From Hyphomicrobiales bacterium (lineage in GTDB: Bacteria > Pseudomonadota > Alphaproteobacteria > Rhizobiales > Rhizobiaceae), in assembly GCA_900472605.1 (NCBI GenBank), contig UCJD01000023.1, positions 124,001 to 188,000 of the forward strand: 64,000 nucleotides of DNA, written 5' to 3'. The translations under genes were made by a program, and so were the position numbers. Below are positions 43,976-53,323 of this stretch, in pieces. How positions within the stretch are numbered: position 1 is the stretch's first letter; each line of letters starts with the position of its first letter. The notes beneath the pieces were generated by a model, which did not search any database, was not told where the DNA came from, and saw only the letters and a program-made list of their open reading frames with translations.

Positions 43976-46192
43976 TCAAGCCGCCGCTTTCGCGCCCGCA
44001 TAAGGGTCGAATCGGCCGTAGAACGTCTCGCCCTTGGCCGCCATATCCTTCAGAAGAGCGGTTGGCGCGAAGTGTGATCCGTAAGAGGCCGCTAACCTCT
44101 CGCAGAGAACCACGAAATTCTTGGCGCCCATACCGTCGATGTAGGAGAGTACGCCGCCGGTATAGGGCGCAAACCCGAAGCCGAGGATGGAACCGACATC
44201 GGCCTCGCGCGGATCGGTGACGATGCCTTCTTCGATGGTGCGCGCGGCCTCAAGCGCGATGGTGACAAGGAAGCGCTGTTTCAGCACCTCGACATCGATC
44301 TCGTCCGCCTTCTTCTGCGGATAGAAGGTCTTCAGCTCCGGCCAGAGCGACTTCTTGGCGGGCTTGGCGGGATAGTCGTAGAAGCCCTTGCCGTTCTTGC
44401 GGCCGCGGCGATCGAGCTCGTCGACCATCTTGTTGATCAGCGCCAAATGCTGGGGGTCGACGGCTGCTTCGCCGAGATCGGCGACGGTCGCCTTCAGGAT
44501 CTTCTGGCTGAGATCGATCGCCACCTCGTCGTTGAGCGAGAGCGGACCAACCGGCATGCCGGCCATCTTGGCGGCGTTCTCGATCATGGCCGGCGGCACG
44601 CCTTCGATCAGCATGTCGTAGGCTTCGTGGATGTAGCGGAAGACGCAGCGGTTGACGAAGAAGCCGCGCGTGTCGTTGACGACGATCGGCGTCTTCCTGA
44701 TGGCGGCGACATAATCGAGCGCAACGGCGAGCGCCTTGTCGCCGGTCTCCTTGCCGAGAATGACTTCGGTCAGCATCATCTTTTCGACCGGCGAGAAGAA
44801 GTGCACGCCGATGAAATCGGTCGGCCGCTTCGAGTTTTTCGCAAGGCCCGAGATCGGCAAGGTCGAGGTGTTGGACGCGAAGATCGCGCCTTGCGGCAGC
44901 ACGGCCTCTACGGCCTCGATCACGGCCTTCTTGACGTCGCGATCCTCGAATACGGCCTCGATGACCAGATTGGCGTCCGCGAGATCGGCATAATCGGCCG
45001 ATGGCGTGATGCGTGCAAGAAGGGCTGCGCCCTCATCCTGCGTCAGGCGGCCCTTACCGACCGAGTCCTTGACCAGACCTTCCGAGACCGACTTGCCCTT
45101 CGTCGCCGCTTCGATATCGCGATCGACAAGCGTGACGGGAATGCCGGCGGCGGCGGTCACGTAGGCGATCGACGCCCCCATGAAACCGGCGCCGACGACA
45201 CCCACCTTCTTCAGCTCCGTCTTTGCGATGCCGGAGGGGCGGCGGGCCCCTTTGCCGAGCTCCTGCATGGAGATGAAGAGAGAACGGATCATGGAGAATG
45301 CTTCGGTGGTCTGCAGCACCTCGGTGAAATAGCGCTGCTCGATCTTGAGCGCCGTATCGAAGGGAACCTGCAGGCCCTCGTAGACGCATTTCAGGATGGC
45401 GAGCGCGCCGGGATAGTTGCCCGCCGTTTCACGGCGCAGGATCGCGGGTGCGGCCGGCCAGAGCTGGGCCGCAGCCGGCGTCCAGATGCCGCCACCGGGA
45501 GCCTTGAAGCCCTTTTCGTCCCAGGGCGCGATCGGCTTCAGGCCGTCCTTGATCATCTGCTTGGCTACGGGGATCAGCTGATCCGGCTCGACGACCTGAT
45601 GGATCAGGTTCATCGCCTTGGCACGCGCGGCCGTCAGCGACTGGCCCGTCGTCATCATCTGCAGGGCCGACTGGGCGTCCGCCAGGCGCGAGACGCGCTG
45701 CGTGCCGCCTGCACCCGGGAAGATGCCGACCTTGACCTCGGGCAGCGCGATCTTGACCGACTTGGCATTGGAGGCGACGCGGTCGTGGCAGGCGAGCGAC
45801 ATCTCCAGCGCGCCGCCCATGCAGGTGCCATTGATGGCCGAGACCCAAGGCTTGCCACAGGTTTCGAGCTTGCGGAACAGGCCCGTCATGCGGCCGACGA
45901 GGTCGAAGAGCTTTTGCGCGGCCGTCGATGGGTCCTTGACCTTCTCCTCGTTGTAGAAGGTGAACATCGCCTTGATCATCGAGAGGTCAGCGCCGCCGGA
46001 GAAGCTCGACTTGCCCGAGGTGATGACCACGCCCTTGACGGCGCTATCGGCCACCGTCTGGTCGATGATCGCATTCAGCTCGTCCATCACCTCGGAAGTG
46101 AAGACGTTCATCGACTTGCCGGGCATATCCCAGGTGACGAGGGCAATGCCGTCCGCGTCGGTCTCGACGGTGAAATTGGTGTAGGTTGTCAT
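43976..46192 (-). CDS. fadJ: Multifunctional beta-oxidation enzyme (enoyl-CoA hydratase / 3-hydroxyacyl-CoA dehydrogenase)
   Basis: A 738-residue two-domain enzyme. Residues 1-300 are the crotonase domain (WDMPGKSMNVFTSEVMDELN, then GKSSFSGGADLSMI, then NGTCMGGALEMSLACH). Residues from about 325 are the NAD-dependent dehydrogenase (VGVVGAGFMGASIAYVTAAA, HFFSPVEKMMLTEVILG, DTRGFFVNRCVF). It converts enoyl-CoA to 3-ketoacyl-CoA. The order acyl-CoA dehydrogenase, fadA, fadJ covers a full turn of beta-oxidation. FadB and FadJ are hard to separate by sequence alone. Confidence 0.92.
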   Translation of the reverse strand: MTTYTNFTVETDADGIALVTWDMPGKSMNVFTSEVMDELNAIIDQTVADSAVKGVVITSGKSSFSGGADLSMIKAMFTFYNEEKVKDPSTAAQKLFDLVGRMTGLFRKLETCGKPWVSAINGTCMGGALEMSLACHDRVASNAKSVKIALPEVKVGIFPGAGGTQRVSRLADAQSALQMMTTGQSLTAARAKAMNLIHQVVEPDQLIPVAKQMIKDGLKPIAPWDEKGFKAPGGGIWTPAAAQLWPAAPAILRRETAGNYPGALAILKCVYEGLQVPFDTALKIEQRYFTEVLQTTEAFSMIRSLFISMQELGKGARRPSGIAKTELKKVGVVGAGFMGASIAYVTAAAGIPVTLVDRDIEAATKGKSVSEGLVKDSVGKGRLTQDEGAALLARITPSADYADLADANLVIEAVFEDRDVKKAVIEAVEAVLPQGAIFASNTSTLPISGLAKNSKRPTDFIGVHFFSPVEKMMLTEVILGKETGDKALAVALDYVAAIRKTPIVVNDTRGFFVNRCVFRYIHEAYDMLIEGVPPAMIENAAKMAGMPVGPLSLNDEVAIDLSQKILKATVADLGEAAVDPQHLALINKMVDELDRRGRKNGKGFYDYPAKPAKKSLWPELKTFYPQKKADEIDVEVLKQRFLVTIALEAARTIEEGIVTDPREADVGSILGFGFAPYTGGVLSYIDGMGAKNFVVLCERLAASYGSHFAPTALLKDMAAKGETFYGRFDPYAGAKAAA

Positions 46193-46235
46193 GTTGGGAT
46201 TCCTCTTCCCGTGGAATTCTCTGTTGTGCCAGACC

Positions 46236-46364
46236 GCCCCCTCACCCGGCCTCCGCTACGCTCGGCCACCCTCTCCCCGAGGGGAGAGGAGGATCGCCCA
46301 CGTTGCGGCTCCTTCCCTTCTCCCCCACGGGGAGAAGGTGGCCCGAAGGGTCGGATGAGGGGGC
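46236..46364. repeat. Inverted pair of palindromic intergenic repeats (RIME-like) between fadA and fadJ
   Basis: Two related units in opposite orientation: 46236-46292 (starting GCCCCCTCACC, ending GGGGAGAGG) and 46311-46364 (ending GGATGAGGGGG). Each unit has two hairpins: a GGCC-type stem and a CTCCCC..GGGGAG stem. The second unit runs directly into the fadA stop codon (46364-46366). The consensus (CCCCTCATCCG..CACCTTCTCCCC) is common between rhizobial genes; the RIME name is used by similarity. Confidence 0.75.
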
Positions 46365-47572
46365 TACACCCTCTCGATCACAGTCGCCGTGCCCATGCCG
46401 GCGCCGATGCAAAGCGTGACCAGCGCGGTGTTGAGATCGCGGCGTTCCAACTCGTCGAGCACCGTGCCCAGGATCATCGCGCCGGTGGCGCCGAGCGGGT
46501 GGCCCATGGCGATTGCGCCGCCGTTGACGTTGATCTTGTCGTGGCTGATGTCGAAGGCCTGCATGTAGCGCAGCACGACGGCGGCGAAGGCTTCGTTGAG
46601 CTCGAAGAGATCGATATCGGCGAGCGTCATTCCCGTCCGCTTCAAGAGCTTTTCAGTGACGTCAACAGGGCCGGTCAGCATCAGCGCCGGGTCAGAGCCG
46701 ATATTGGCGAAGGCCTTGATGCGGCCACGCGGCGTCAGCCCCATGCTCTCGCCGCCCGCCTTGGATCCCAGCAGGACGGCGGCGGCGCCATCGACGATGC
46801 CGGAGGAGTTGCCGGCGTGATGGACGTAGTTGATACGCTCGATCTCCGGATGCGCCTGGATGCCGACAGCTTCGAAGCCGCCCATTTCGCCGGGCATCTG
46901 GAACGAAGGATTGAGCGAGGCCAGCGCCTGCATGTCGGTGCCGGGGCGCATGTGCTCGTCACGGTCGAGGATAACGAGGCCGTTCTGGTCCTTCACCGGA
47001 ATGACGGAGTTCTTGAAGTAACCCTTCTCCCAGGAATTGGCGGTGCGCTTCTGGCTTTCGACGGCATAGGCGTCGACGTCGTCCCGCGTGAAGCCATATT
47101 TGGTGGCGATGAGATCGGCCGAGACGCCCTGCGGCATGAAATAGGCGGGGAAGTTGACCGACGGGTCCATGAACCAGGCACCGCCGGACATGCCGAGACC
47201 GACGCGCGACATGCTTTCGACGCCGCCGGCGATCACGATGTCATCGGCCCCTTGCGCGATCTTGGCAGCGCCGAAATTGACGGCATCGAGGCCCGAGGCG
47301 CAAAAGCGGGAGATCTGCATGCCAGGCGCCTTGATGGAGTAGCCCGCCTCGAAGGCAGCACCACGCGGGATGACGGCACCGGCTTCCATGACCGGGTCGA
47401 CGCAACCCATGATGATGTCGTCGACCGTTTCGGTGTTCAGCCCATTGCGGTCGCGCAGCGCCTCCAGCGTTTTCGCCGCCAGGCGCACCGACGGCACCTC
47501 GTGCAGCGAGCCATCCTTCTTGCCGCGACCGCGCGGCGTGCGGACGTGATCGTAAATGAAAACCTCGGTCAT
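46364..47572 (-). CDS. fadA: 3-ketoacyl-CoA thiolase / acetyl-CoA acyltransferase
   Basis: A 402-residue thiolase. The nucleophile Cys91 is in [13 protein letters not shown], with [18 protein letters not shown] and the C-terminal [15 protein letters not shown] containing the second active Cys. It cleaves 3-ketoacyl-CoA to acetyl-CoA. The start at 47572 follows GGGAGACGAGACAT; upstream open frame is repeat DNA. It has palindromic repeats on both sides. Confidence 0.94.
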   Translation of the reverse strand: MTEVFIYDHVRTPRGRGKKDGSLHEVPSVRLAAKTLEALRDRNGLNTETVDDIIMGCVDPVMEAGAVIPRGAAFEAGYSIKAPGMQISRFCASGLDAVNFGAAKIAQGADDIVIAGGVESMSRVGLGMSGGAWFMDPSVNFPAYFMPQGVSADLIATKYGFTRDDVDAYAVESQKRTANSWEKGYFKNSVIPVKDQNGLVILDRDEHMRPGTDMQALASLNPSFQMPGEMGGFEAVGIQAHPEIERINYVHHAGNSSGIVDGAAAVLLGSKAGGESMGLTPRGRIKAFANIGSDPALMLTGPVDVTEKLLKRTGMTLADIDLFELNEAFAAVVLRYMQAFDISHDKINVNGGAIAMGHPLGATGAMILGTVLDELERRDLNTALVTLCIGAGMGTATVIERV

Positions 47573-47620
47573 ATGTCTCGTCTCCCTGGCGGCCGTGAGG
47601 CCGTGAATTGTGTGTCTCAA

Positions 47621-47762
47621 CCTTCCCTTCTCCCAAGCGGGGAGAAGGTGGCCCCGAAGGGGTCGGATGAGGGGGCTGCGGGCTGAAACATATCGGCTAG
47701 CCAAGGCGCTCGGCGCCCCCTCATCTGTCCTTTCGGACATCTTCTCCCCGTTGGGGAGAAGA
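47621..47762. repeat. Inverted pair of RIME-like repeats between acyl-CoA dehydrogenase and fadA
   Basis: Units at 47621-47675 (CCTTCCCTTCTCCC..GGATGAGGGGG) and 47715-47762 (CGCCCCCTCATC..GGGGAGAA), facing each other with about 40 bases between. They are of the same family as the pair at 46236-46364 but in the opposite relative order, so not a simple duplication. Confidence 0.75.
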
Positions 47763-47774
47763 GAAACCCAGTGG

Positions 47775-49571
47775 TCAAAACGCCTCGGCGCTCAATGCCA
47801 TCATTGTTTCCGCGCCGGTCTCGATGCGGGCCTTGCGCAGCGTCGTTTCCGGCATGATCCGCTCCATGAAGAAGCGGGCGGTGATCAGCTTGTTGCGCAG
47901 GAAAGCCTCGCGATCGGTTTCGCCTGCGGCCAGTCCGTCATTGGCGGCCTTGGCCATCTTCGCCCACATATAGCCGAGAATGACGAGGCCGAAGAGATGC
48001 ATGTAATCGGTCGAGCCGGCGCCGGCATTGTCGGGCTTTGCCATCGCATGCTGCATGAACCACATGGTTGAGGCCTGCACGTCGTTCAAGCCCTTTTTCA
48101 GGTTCTTGGTGAAGAAGGTGAGCTGCTCGTCGCTCCGGTTCTCCTCGCAGAAATCGCCGATTTCCTTGAACAGCGCCATGACGGCACGGCCGCCATTCTG
48201 GCCGAGCTTGCGGCCTACGAGGTCGAGCGCCTGAATGCCGTTGGCGCCCTCGTAGATCATGGCGATACGGGCGTCGCGCACGTACTGGCTCATGCCCTGC
48301 TCTTCGATATAGCCGTGGCCGCCGAAGACCTGCTGGGCCATGACGGCATGGTCGAAGCCCTTGTCGGTCATGACACCCTTCAGGATCGGGGTGACGAGGC
48401 CGAGGATATCGTCGGCCGTCTGTCGTTCCTTCTCGTCCGTCGCGCGGTGGGCGATGTCGGATTTCAGCGCCGTCCAGAGCAGGAAGGCGCGGCCCGCTTC
48501 ATTGAACGAACGGATGGTCATCAGGGTGCGGCGGATATCGGGGTGGACGATGATCGGGTCGGCCTTTTTCTCCGGTGCCTTTACGCCCGATAGCGCCCGG
48601 CCCTGGATGCGCTCACGGGCGTATTCGGCGGCGTTCTGGTAGGCGATCTCCGATATCGCCAGTCCCTGCAGGCCGACGCTGAGGCGTGCCTCGTTCATCA
48701 TCACGAACATGGCCGCGAGGCCCTTGTTTTCGGCACCGATGAGGAAGCCGGTCGCCCCGTCGTAGTTCATGACGCAGGTGGCATTGCCGTGGATGCCCAT
48801 CTTGTGTTCAAGCGCGCCGCAGGAAACGCCGTTGCGCTCCCCAATAGTGCCGTCGGCGCCGACCATGAACTTGGGCACGATGAACAGCGAGATGCCCTTG
48901 GTGCCCTCGGGCGCGCCCTCGATGCGGGCGAGAACGAGATGGACGATGTTGCCGGACATGTCGTGTTCGCCGGCGGAGATAAAGATCTTCTGACCAGACA
49001 GTTTGTAACTGCCGTCGGCCTGCGGAACGGCCTTGGTGCGCAGCAGACCGAGATCGGTGCCGCAATGCGGTTCGGTCAGGTTCATGGTGCCGGACCATTC
49101 GCCGGAGACCATCTTCGGCAGATAGGTCGCCTTCTGCTCGTCGGAGCCGTGGACGATGATGGCGGCGATGGCGCCCTGGGTGAGGCCCGGATACATCATC
49201 AGCGACATGTTGGCGGCCGATGTGTATTCGCCGACGGCGGCATGCAGCGTATAGGGAAGACCCTGGCCGCCGAACTCCTCCGGCACGGCAAGCCCCGTCC
49301 AGCCGCCCTCGCAATAGGCATCATAGGCCTGCTTGAAGCCCTTCGGCGTGGAAACCGAGCCATCGTCCTTGCGGGTGCATCCTTCCTGGTCGCCGGAATA
49401 GTTCAGCGGGAACAGCACCTCTTCGGCGACCCTGGCCGATTCGCCGACGATCGCCTCGATCATATCGGGCGTGGCGTCGGCGAAGCCAGGCAGATTGTTA
49501 TAGCGCTCCAGACCCAGCACATCGTTCAGCACGAAAAGCGTGTCGTTCACCGGGGCCTTGTAGACTGGCAT
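47775..49571 (-). CDS. Acyl-CoA dehydrogenase
   Basis: A 598-residue FAD enzyme of the long ACAD group with an extra C-terminal domain (as in FadE-like and DmdC-like proteins). [35 protein letters not shown] and the catalytic-region [20 protein letters not shown] are visible. It catalyses the first oxidation of acyl-CoA. First gene of the minus-strand fad operon. Promoter and dyad lie at 49629-49656. Chain-length preference cannot be told. Confidence 0.92.
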   Translation of the reverse strand: MPVYKAPVNDTLFVLNDVLGLERYNNLPGFADATPDMIEAIVGESARVAEEVLFPLNYSGDQEGCTRKDDGSVSTPKGFKQAYDAYCEGGWTGLAVPEEFGGQGLPYTLHAAVGEYTSAANMSLMMYPGLTQGAIAAIIVHGSDEQKATYLPKMVSGEWSGTMNLTEPHCGTDLGLLRTKAVPQADGSYKLSGQKIFISAGEHDMSGNIVHLVLARIEGAPEGTKGISLFIVPKFMVGADGTIGERNGVSCGALEHKMGIHGNATCVMNYDGATGFLIGAENKGLAAMFVMMNEARLSVGLQGLAISEIAYQNAAEYARERIQGRALSGVKAPEKKADPIIVHPDIRRTLMTIRSFNEAGRAFLLWTALKSDIAHRATDEKERQTADDILGLVTPILKGVMTDKGFDHAVMAQQVFGGHGYIEEQGMSQYVRDARIAMIYEGANGIQALDLVGRKLGQNGGRAVMALFKEIGDFCEENRSDEQLTFFTKNLKKGLNDVQASTMWFMQHAMAKPDNAGAGSTDYMHLFGLVILGYMWAKMAKAANDGLAAGETDREAFLRNKLITARFFMERIMPETTLRKARIETGAETMMALSAEAF

Positions 49572-49628
49572 CGTTCGAATTCCTCCAATTCGTCAGCCGG
49601 GCGAGGCCGGCCTATGCATGTGTCTTAC

Positions 49629-49656
49629 AAAATATTGACGTTTGCGTAAACGTCAA
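49629..49656 (-). promoter_or_regulatory. Promoter with overlapping long inverted repeat for the fad operon
   Basis: A nine-base inverted repeat, TTGACGTTT (49635-49643) and AAACGTCAA (49648-49656), with GCGT between. On the minus strand TTGACG (49656-49651) can be a -35 element and TATTTT (49634-49629) a -10 with 16 bases between, so the dyad covers the -35 and spacer. It resembles the sites described for the MerR-family regulator LiuR in acyl-CoA and branched-chain catabolism, from memory of the published motif; no such regulator gene lies in the window. Confidence 0.6.
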
Positions 49657-49828
49657 ATTTTATTGCATCGCGAATTTGTGAGAGCGGTGCCACACCGGCG
49701 CCCCTTGAACACAACCACACGCATACAATTATCCCGGCAACTGGCGATGCGGCGCACACTGTGAGGGTGCTATCTTTCGCCGGCGGCTGTCTATAGAAGT
49801 CATTGCAACCTAAATCACCGGATGCCGC

Positions 49829-51322
49829 ATGAAATCCACCGCCGCCTTCTTCCGTTCCAGCCTGATCATGCTTGCAGTCGGCGTTCTGATGCTGCTTGGC
49901 ATCGTCGGTTCTTCGCTTTGGCTTGTCCAGGCGAACCGCGCCTATTCCGACGAAACCGCGTCGCTGCGTCGCGTGCGCAGCTCGATCGTCAATGTACTGA
50001 CCACTGTGCAGGATGCGGAAACCGGCCAGCGCGGTTATCTGCTGGCCAACGACATCGCCTATCTACAACCGTACACCACGGCGCTGGAAAATCTTCCGAA
50101 ACGGCGGCAGGCGCTCATCGACAACGTCAAGCCCTTGCCGAGCTATGCGATGCAGCTCGACGCACTGACGGCAGCGATCGACGGAAAGATGAACGAGCTT
50201 GCGAGAACCGTCGAGCTGACGCGCGATGGCAAGACCGCAGAGGCCGTGGCAATCGTGCGCGACGATGCCGGCCGCGAGCTGATGGACAAGATCCGCGCCA
50301 TTCTCGGCGACTTTCTCGACCAGACCGACACCCGCTTGCGGGTTCTGGTGGAAAAGCAGCTTTCGGCGGCCAGCACGCTGCAACTGGTGACGATCGGCGG
50401 CGCCATTGCCATTCTTGTCGTCCTCGGCGGGGCGATCCTGATTATCGTCCAGCACGTGCGCGACCTGTCGAAGGCGACCGAAGAAGTCGAGCTCCTTAAT
50501 GTCGGACTAGAGGCGCGCGTCAATGAGCGCACCGAGGACCTGATGCGCGCCAACCAGGAAATCCAGCGTTTCGCCTATATCGTCACCCACGATCTGAGGG
50601 CGCCGCTGGTCAACATCATGGGCTTTCTGAGCGAACTCGACACCGCCATGACGTCCGTTTCGGCCTACGTTCTTGCAGACGAAAAGGCGCTGGGCCCGCA
50701 GGATATTCAGGATGCGCGGCAGGCTGTCCAGGAGGACTTGCCGGAGGCGCTCGGCTTTATCCGCTCATCCACCCGGAAGATGGATGCGCTGATCAACGCC
50801 ATCCTGAAAATCTCGCGCGACGGGCGCCGCAAGCTGCAGCCCGACCGGATCGACCTGAAAGCGCTGATCGACACGGTCGCCGCCAATGTTCACCATCAGC
50901 TGGTGGAGACGGGAGGCACGGCCGAAACACGCGTTCGCGTCGGCACGATCATCAACGACCGCTTCTCGCTGGATCAGATCTTCGGCAACCTGTTCGACAA
51001 TGCGGTGAAGTATCAAATGCCGGGACGGCCGCTCAAAATCGATGTCGACGCCTATCCCGATGGACCCGGGCGTGTCAGGATCGATGTCAAGGACAATGGC
51101 CGTGGCATCGCCAGCAATGATCTCGAACGGGTTTTCGAGCTGTTTCGCCGGGCCGGCGAGCAGGATCAGCGCGGCGAGGGTATCGGCCTTGCGCATGTGC
51201 GTTCGTTAATCCGAAATTTGGGCGGAGACATTACGGTCACATCCGAACTCGGCAAGGGCAGCACGTTCATTCTGACGCTGCCCGCGGACCTCACCAAAAT
51301 CGTACGGAGTATGGAACTATGA
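49829..51322 (+). CDS. CHASE3-domain sensor histidine kinase
   Basis: A 497-residue membrane kinase. Two helices (about residues 10-35 and 185-208) bracket a periplasmic CHASE3 domain with its VQDAETGQRGYLLAND signature. The kinase core has His254 in IVTHDLRAPLVNIMG and ATP boxes NLFDNAVKYQ, DNGRGIASND and GEGIGLAHVRSL. ATGA at its end overlaps the start of the next gene. It heads a three-gene module like that at 10.5-14.7 kb. Confidence 0.93.
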   Translation: MKSTAAFFRSSLIMLAVGVLMLLGIVGSSLWLVQANRAYSDETASLRRVRSSIVNVLTTVQDAETGQRGYLLANDIAYLQPYTTALENLPKRRQALIDNVKPLPSYAMQLDALTAAIDGKMNELARTVELTRDGKTAEAVAIVRDDAGRELMDKIRAILGDFLDQTDTRLRVLVEKQLSAASTLQLVTIGGAIAILVVLGGAILIIVQHVRDLSKATEEVELLNVGLEARVNERTEDLMRANQEIQRFAYIVTHDLRAPLVNIMGFLSELDTAMTSVSAYVLADEKALGPQDIQDARQAVQEDLPEALGFIRSSTRKMDALINAILKISRDGRRKLQPDRIDLKALIDTVAANVHHQLVETGGTAETRVRVGTIINDRFSLDQIFGNLFDNAVKYQMPGRPLKIDVDAYPDGPGRVRIDVKDNGRGIASNDLERVFELFRRAGEQDQRGEGIGLAHVRSLIRNLGGDITVTSELGKGSTFILTLPADLTKIVRSMEL

Positions 51323-51756
51323 AAGCGACCGGTCAGGAAGTCACGATCGTGATGATCGAGGACGACGAGGGGCATGCGCGTCTCATCGAAAAGAACGTGC
51401 GCCGCGCCGGCGTCAACAACGAGATCGTACCGTTCACGCTCGGAAAGGGCGCGCTCGATTACATTCTCGGACCGGATCGCGACGGGCTTGTCAGCAAGGA
51501 TCGCTACCTGCTGATCCTGCTCGATCTCAACCTGCCTGATATGTCCGGTCTCGACATTCTCGAGAAGATCAAGACCAACGAATATACGCGCCGCATGCCT
51601 GTGGTGGTTCTGACGACGACCGACGACGAGCGCGAGATCCAGAAGTGCTACGATCTGGGCGCCAACGTCTACATCACCAAGCCAGTGGACTATGACGGCT
51701 TCTCCACCGCGATCCGCAATCTCGGCCTGTTCTTCTCCGTCATCCAAGTCCCTTAA
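51319..51756 (+). CDS. Rcp1-like single-domain response regulator
   Basis: A 145-residue receiver: IEDDEGHARLIE, phosphoacceptor Asp69 in LILLDLNLPDMSG, TTTDDEREIQ and Lys in YITKPVDYDGF. It resembles the regulator at 12646, including the ILTTSDDERDIEGCY/VLTTTDDEREIQKCY segment. The ATG overlaps the kinase stop (ATGA), so the two are probably co-translated. Confidence 0.92.
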   Translation: MKATGQEVTIVMIEDDEGHARLIEKNVRRAGVNNEIVPFTLGKGALDYILGPDRDGLVSKDRYLLILLDLNLPDMSGLDILEKIKTNEYTRRMPVVVLTTTDDEREIQKCYDLGANVYITKPVDYDGFSTAIRNLGLFFSVIQVP

Positions 51757-51772
51757 CGAGTAGCCAAAATCT

Positions 51773-52795
51773 GTGCGCATCCTTTACGTCGATGATGATC
51801 CGGCCCTAGCCCGCCTCGCAACGCGGGTGCTTGCGCGCAGCGATTTTACCGTCGTCCATGCTCCGTCCATCGAGATCGGGCTCGCGCTTTTCGCGGCGGA
51901 GAGCTTCGAGGCCGTCGTTCTCGACCATTATTTCGAAAACCAGACGGGCCTGAACTTTCTCGAGGCGATCGCCGAGATCGGCAAGCCGACGCCGGTTCTC
52001 TACGTTACCGGATCGAGCGACGCCGACGTCGCCATCCGGGCGCTGAAGGGCGGAGCCGCGGATTATGTCGTGAAGACCGCGACGGACGATTTCTTTCCGC
52101 TGCTCATCAGCGCGCTGAACCAGGCGATGGAAAACTCGCGGCTGCGCAGCGAGAAAGAGGAAGCCGACCGGCAGCTTGTCGTCGCCAAGGAGCGGGCCGA
52201 ATTGCTGCTCGCGGAGATGAACCACCGCATCGCCAACAGCCTGTCGCTGGTCTCGGCGATGATCCGCATGCAGATGCAGATCGCTGGCAGCGAGGAGACG
52301 AAGACGGCGCTCAACGAGACGCAGAACCGGATCACGGCGATCGCCGGCGTGCACCGCAGCCTCTACACCTCGGAGATCATCGGCGAGGTGGAGCTCGACG
52401 TCTATCTCGGACCGCTGCTGGCCGAACTGCATGGCAGCAACACGATCGCCCGCGGCATCACGCTGAAATCGCAGCTTTGTCGGATCTCGACCACGGCCGA
52501 CAAGGCCGTCGCGCTGGGTGTCATCCTGATCGAACTGGTGACCAATGCGACGAAATACGCCTACACGTCGGGCACCGGAGAGGTGCGTGTCGTGCTGGAG
52601 GCCACGGACGATGGCTTCGCGGTGCTTTCCGTCGAGGACGACGGGATCGGCTATGATCGCAGCGTCGGCCCGAAGGGAACCGGCCTCGGAACACGGCTGA
52701 TCAACGCCATGGGCACGACGCTCGGCGCCGAAATCAGCTACGGGCGCGACGGTAAGGCGGCGGGCACATATGTCGCCGTTCGCTGGCAGCAATAA
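51773..52795 (+). CDS. REC-HisKA_2 hybrid kinase
   Basis: A 340-residue soluble protein. The receiver has Asp51 in AVVLDHYFEN and Lys in DYVVKTATDD. The kinase is of the HisKA_2/HWE-like class with His151 in LLAEMNHRIANSLSLVSAMI, followed by ELVTNATKYA and GTGLGTRLINAMG. This combination can serve as a branch point in alphaproteobacterial relays, including the general stress pathway; here the role is inferred from gene order only. GTG start at 51773, 17 bases after the regulator. Confidence 0.9.
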   Translation: MRILYVDDDPALARLATRVLARSDFTVVHAPSIEIGLALFAAESFEAVVLDHYFENQTGLNFLEAIAEIGKPTPVLYVTGSSDADVAIRALKGGAADYVVKTATDDFFPLLISALNQAMENSRLRSEKEEADRQLVVAKERAELLLAEMNHRIANSLSLVSAMIRMQMQIAGSEETKTALNETQNRITAIAGVHRSLYTSEIIGEVELDVYLGPLLAELHGSNTIARGITLKSQLCRISTTADKAVALGVILIELVTNATKYAYTSGTGEVRVVLEATDDGFAVLSVEDDGIGYDRSVGPKGTGLGTRLINAMGTTLGAEISYGRDGKAAGTYVAVRWQQ

Positions 52796-52923
52796 GACAT
52801 TCCGCTCCTGAACCAACTCGGGGCCTCGGCGAAGAGGCGCGCCGCAGGTATCGTTTGATTCCTGGAAAAGACGCGCTAAACTTCGTTGGCTAACCGACGA
52901 AAAAGCTTAGGAGGAGCGATTTC

Positions 52924-53295
52924 ATGAGACGGATGTGGCCCGAAGAGTTCAACTTCGTTCTGAACAACGCAGAAGAAGTGACACTCGATCTTCCCGCGAT
53001 AGAACATGAGGACGGCTCGCGCAGTGAGGCCATAAGCAGAAGGGCCTTGAAGGTCCGCATTCCGATGGAGGATTACGAGCGCATCTGGCCGCTGGCGGAA
53101 GCACGATACCGGCTCGACGGCCGGGACCTCGGCAAGGCAGTGACGCTGATCACCACCAATCCGCATTACCACGCCTGGCACCCCGCCGATGGCGGCTCGG
53201 TCGACAACGTCACCGAGGGCGGACGTCACTTCACCACCAAATATGTCGTCGTGCACTTCCTGCTCGACGATGTCAGGGAGACGGCGGCGGCCTGA
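52924..53295 (+). CDS. Hypothetical protein
   Basis: A 123-residue soluble protein (MRRMWPEEFNFVLNNAEEVT; VRIPMEDYERIWPLAEARYR; ends FTTKYVVVHFLLDDVRETAA). TAGGAGGAGCG before ATG 52924 is a strong ribosome site, so it is likely expressed. No family recognised. Confidence 0.65.
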   Translation: MRRMWPEEFNFVLNNAEEVTLDLPAIEHEDGSRSEAISRRALKVRIPMEDYERIWPLAEARYRLDGRDLGKAVTLITTNPHYHAWHPADGGSVDNVTEGGRHFTTKYVVVHFLLDDVRETAAA

Positions 53296-53323
53296 GCCGC
53301 CACTCTTCTCTCACCCGCGGCGA

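Noticed and set aside
44447..47686. A 1,079-codon open frame on the plus strand
   Set aside because: It is antisense to fadJ and fadA, rich in Arg, Asp, Gly and His, and crosses the intergenic repeats. It is a by-product of high GC and codon bias.
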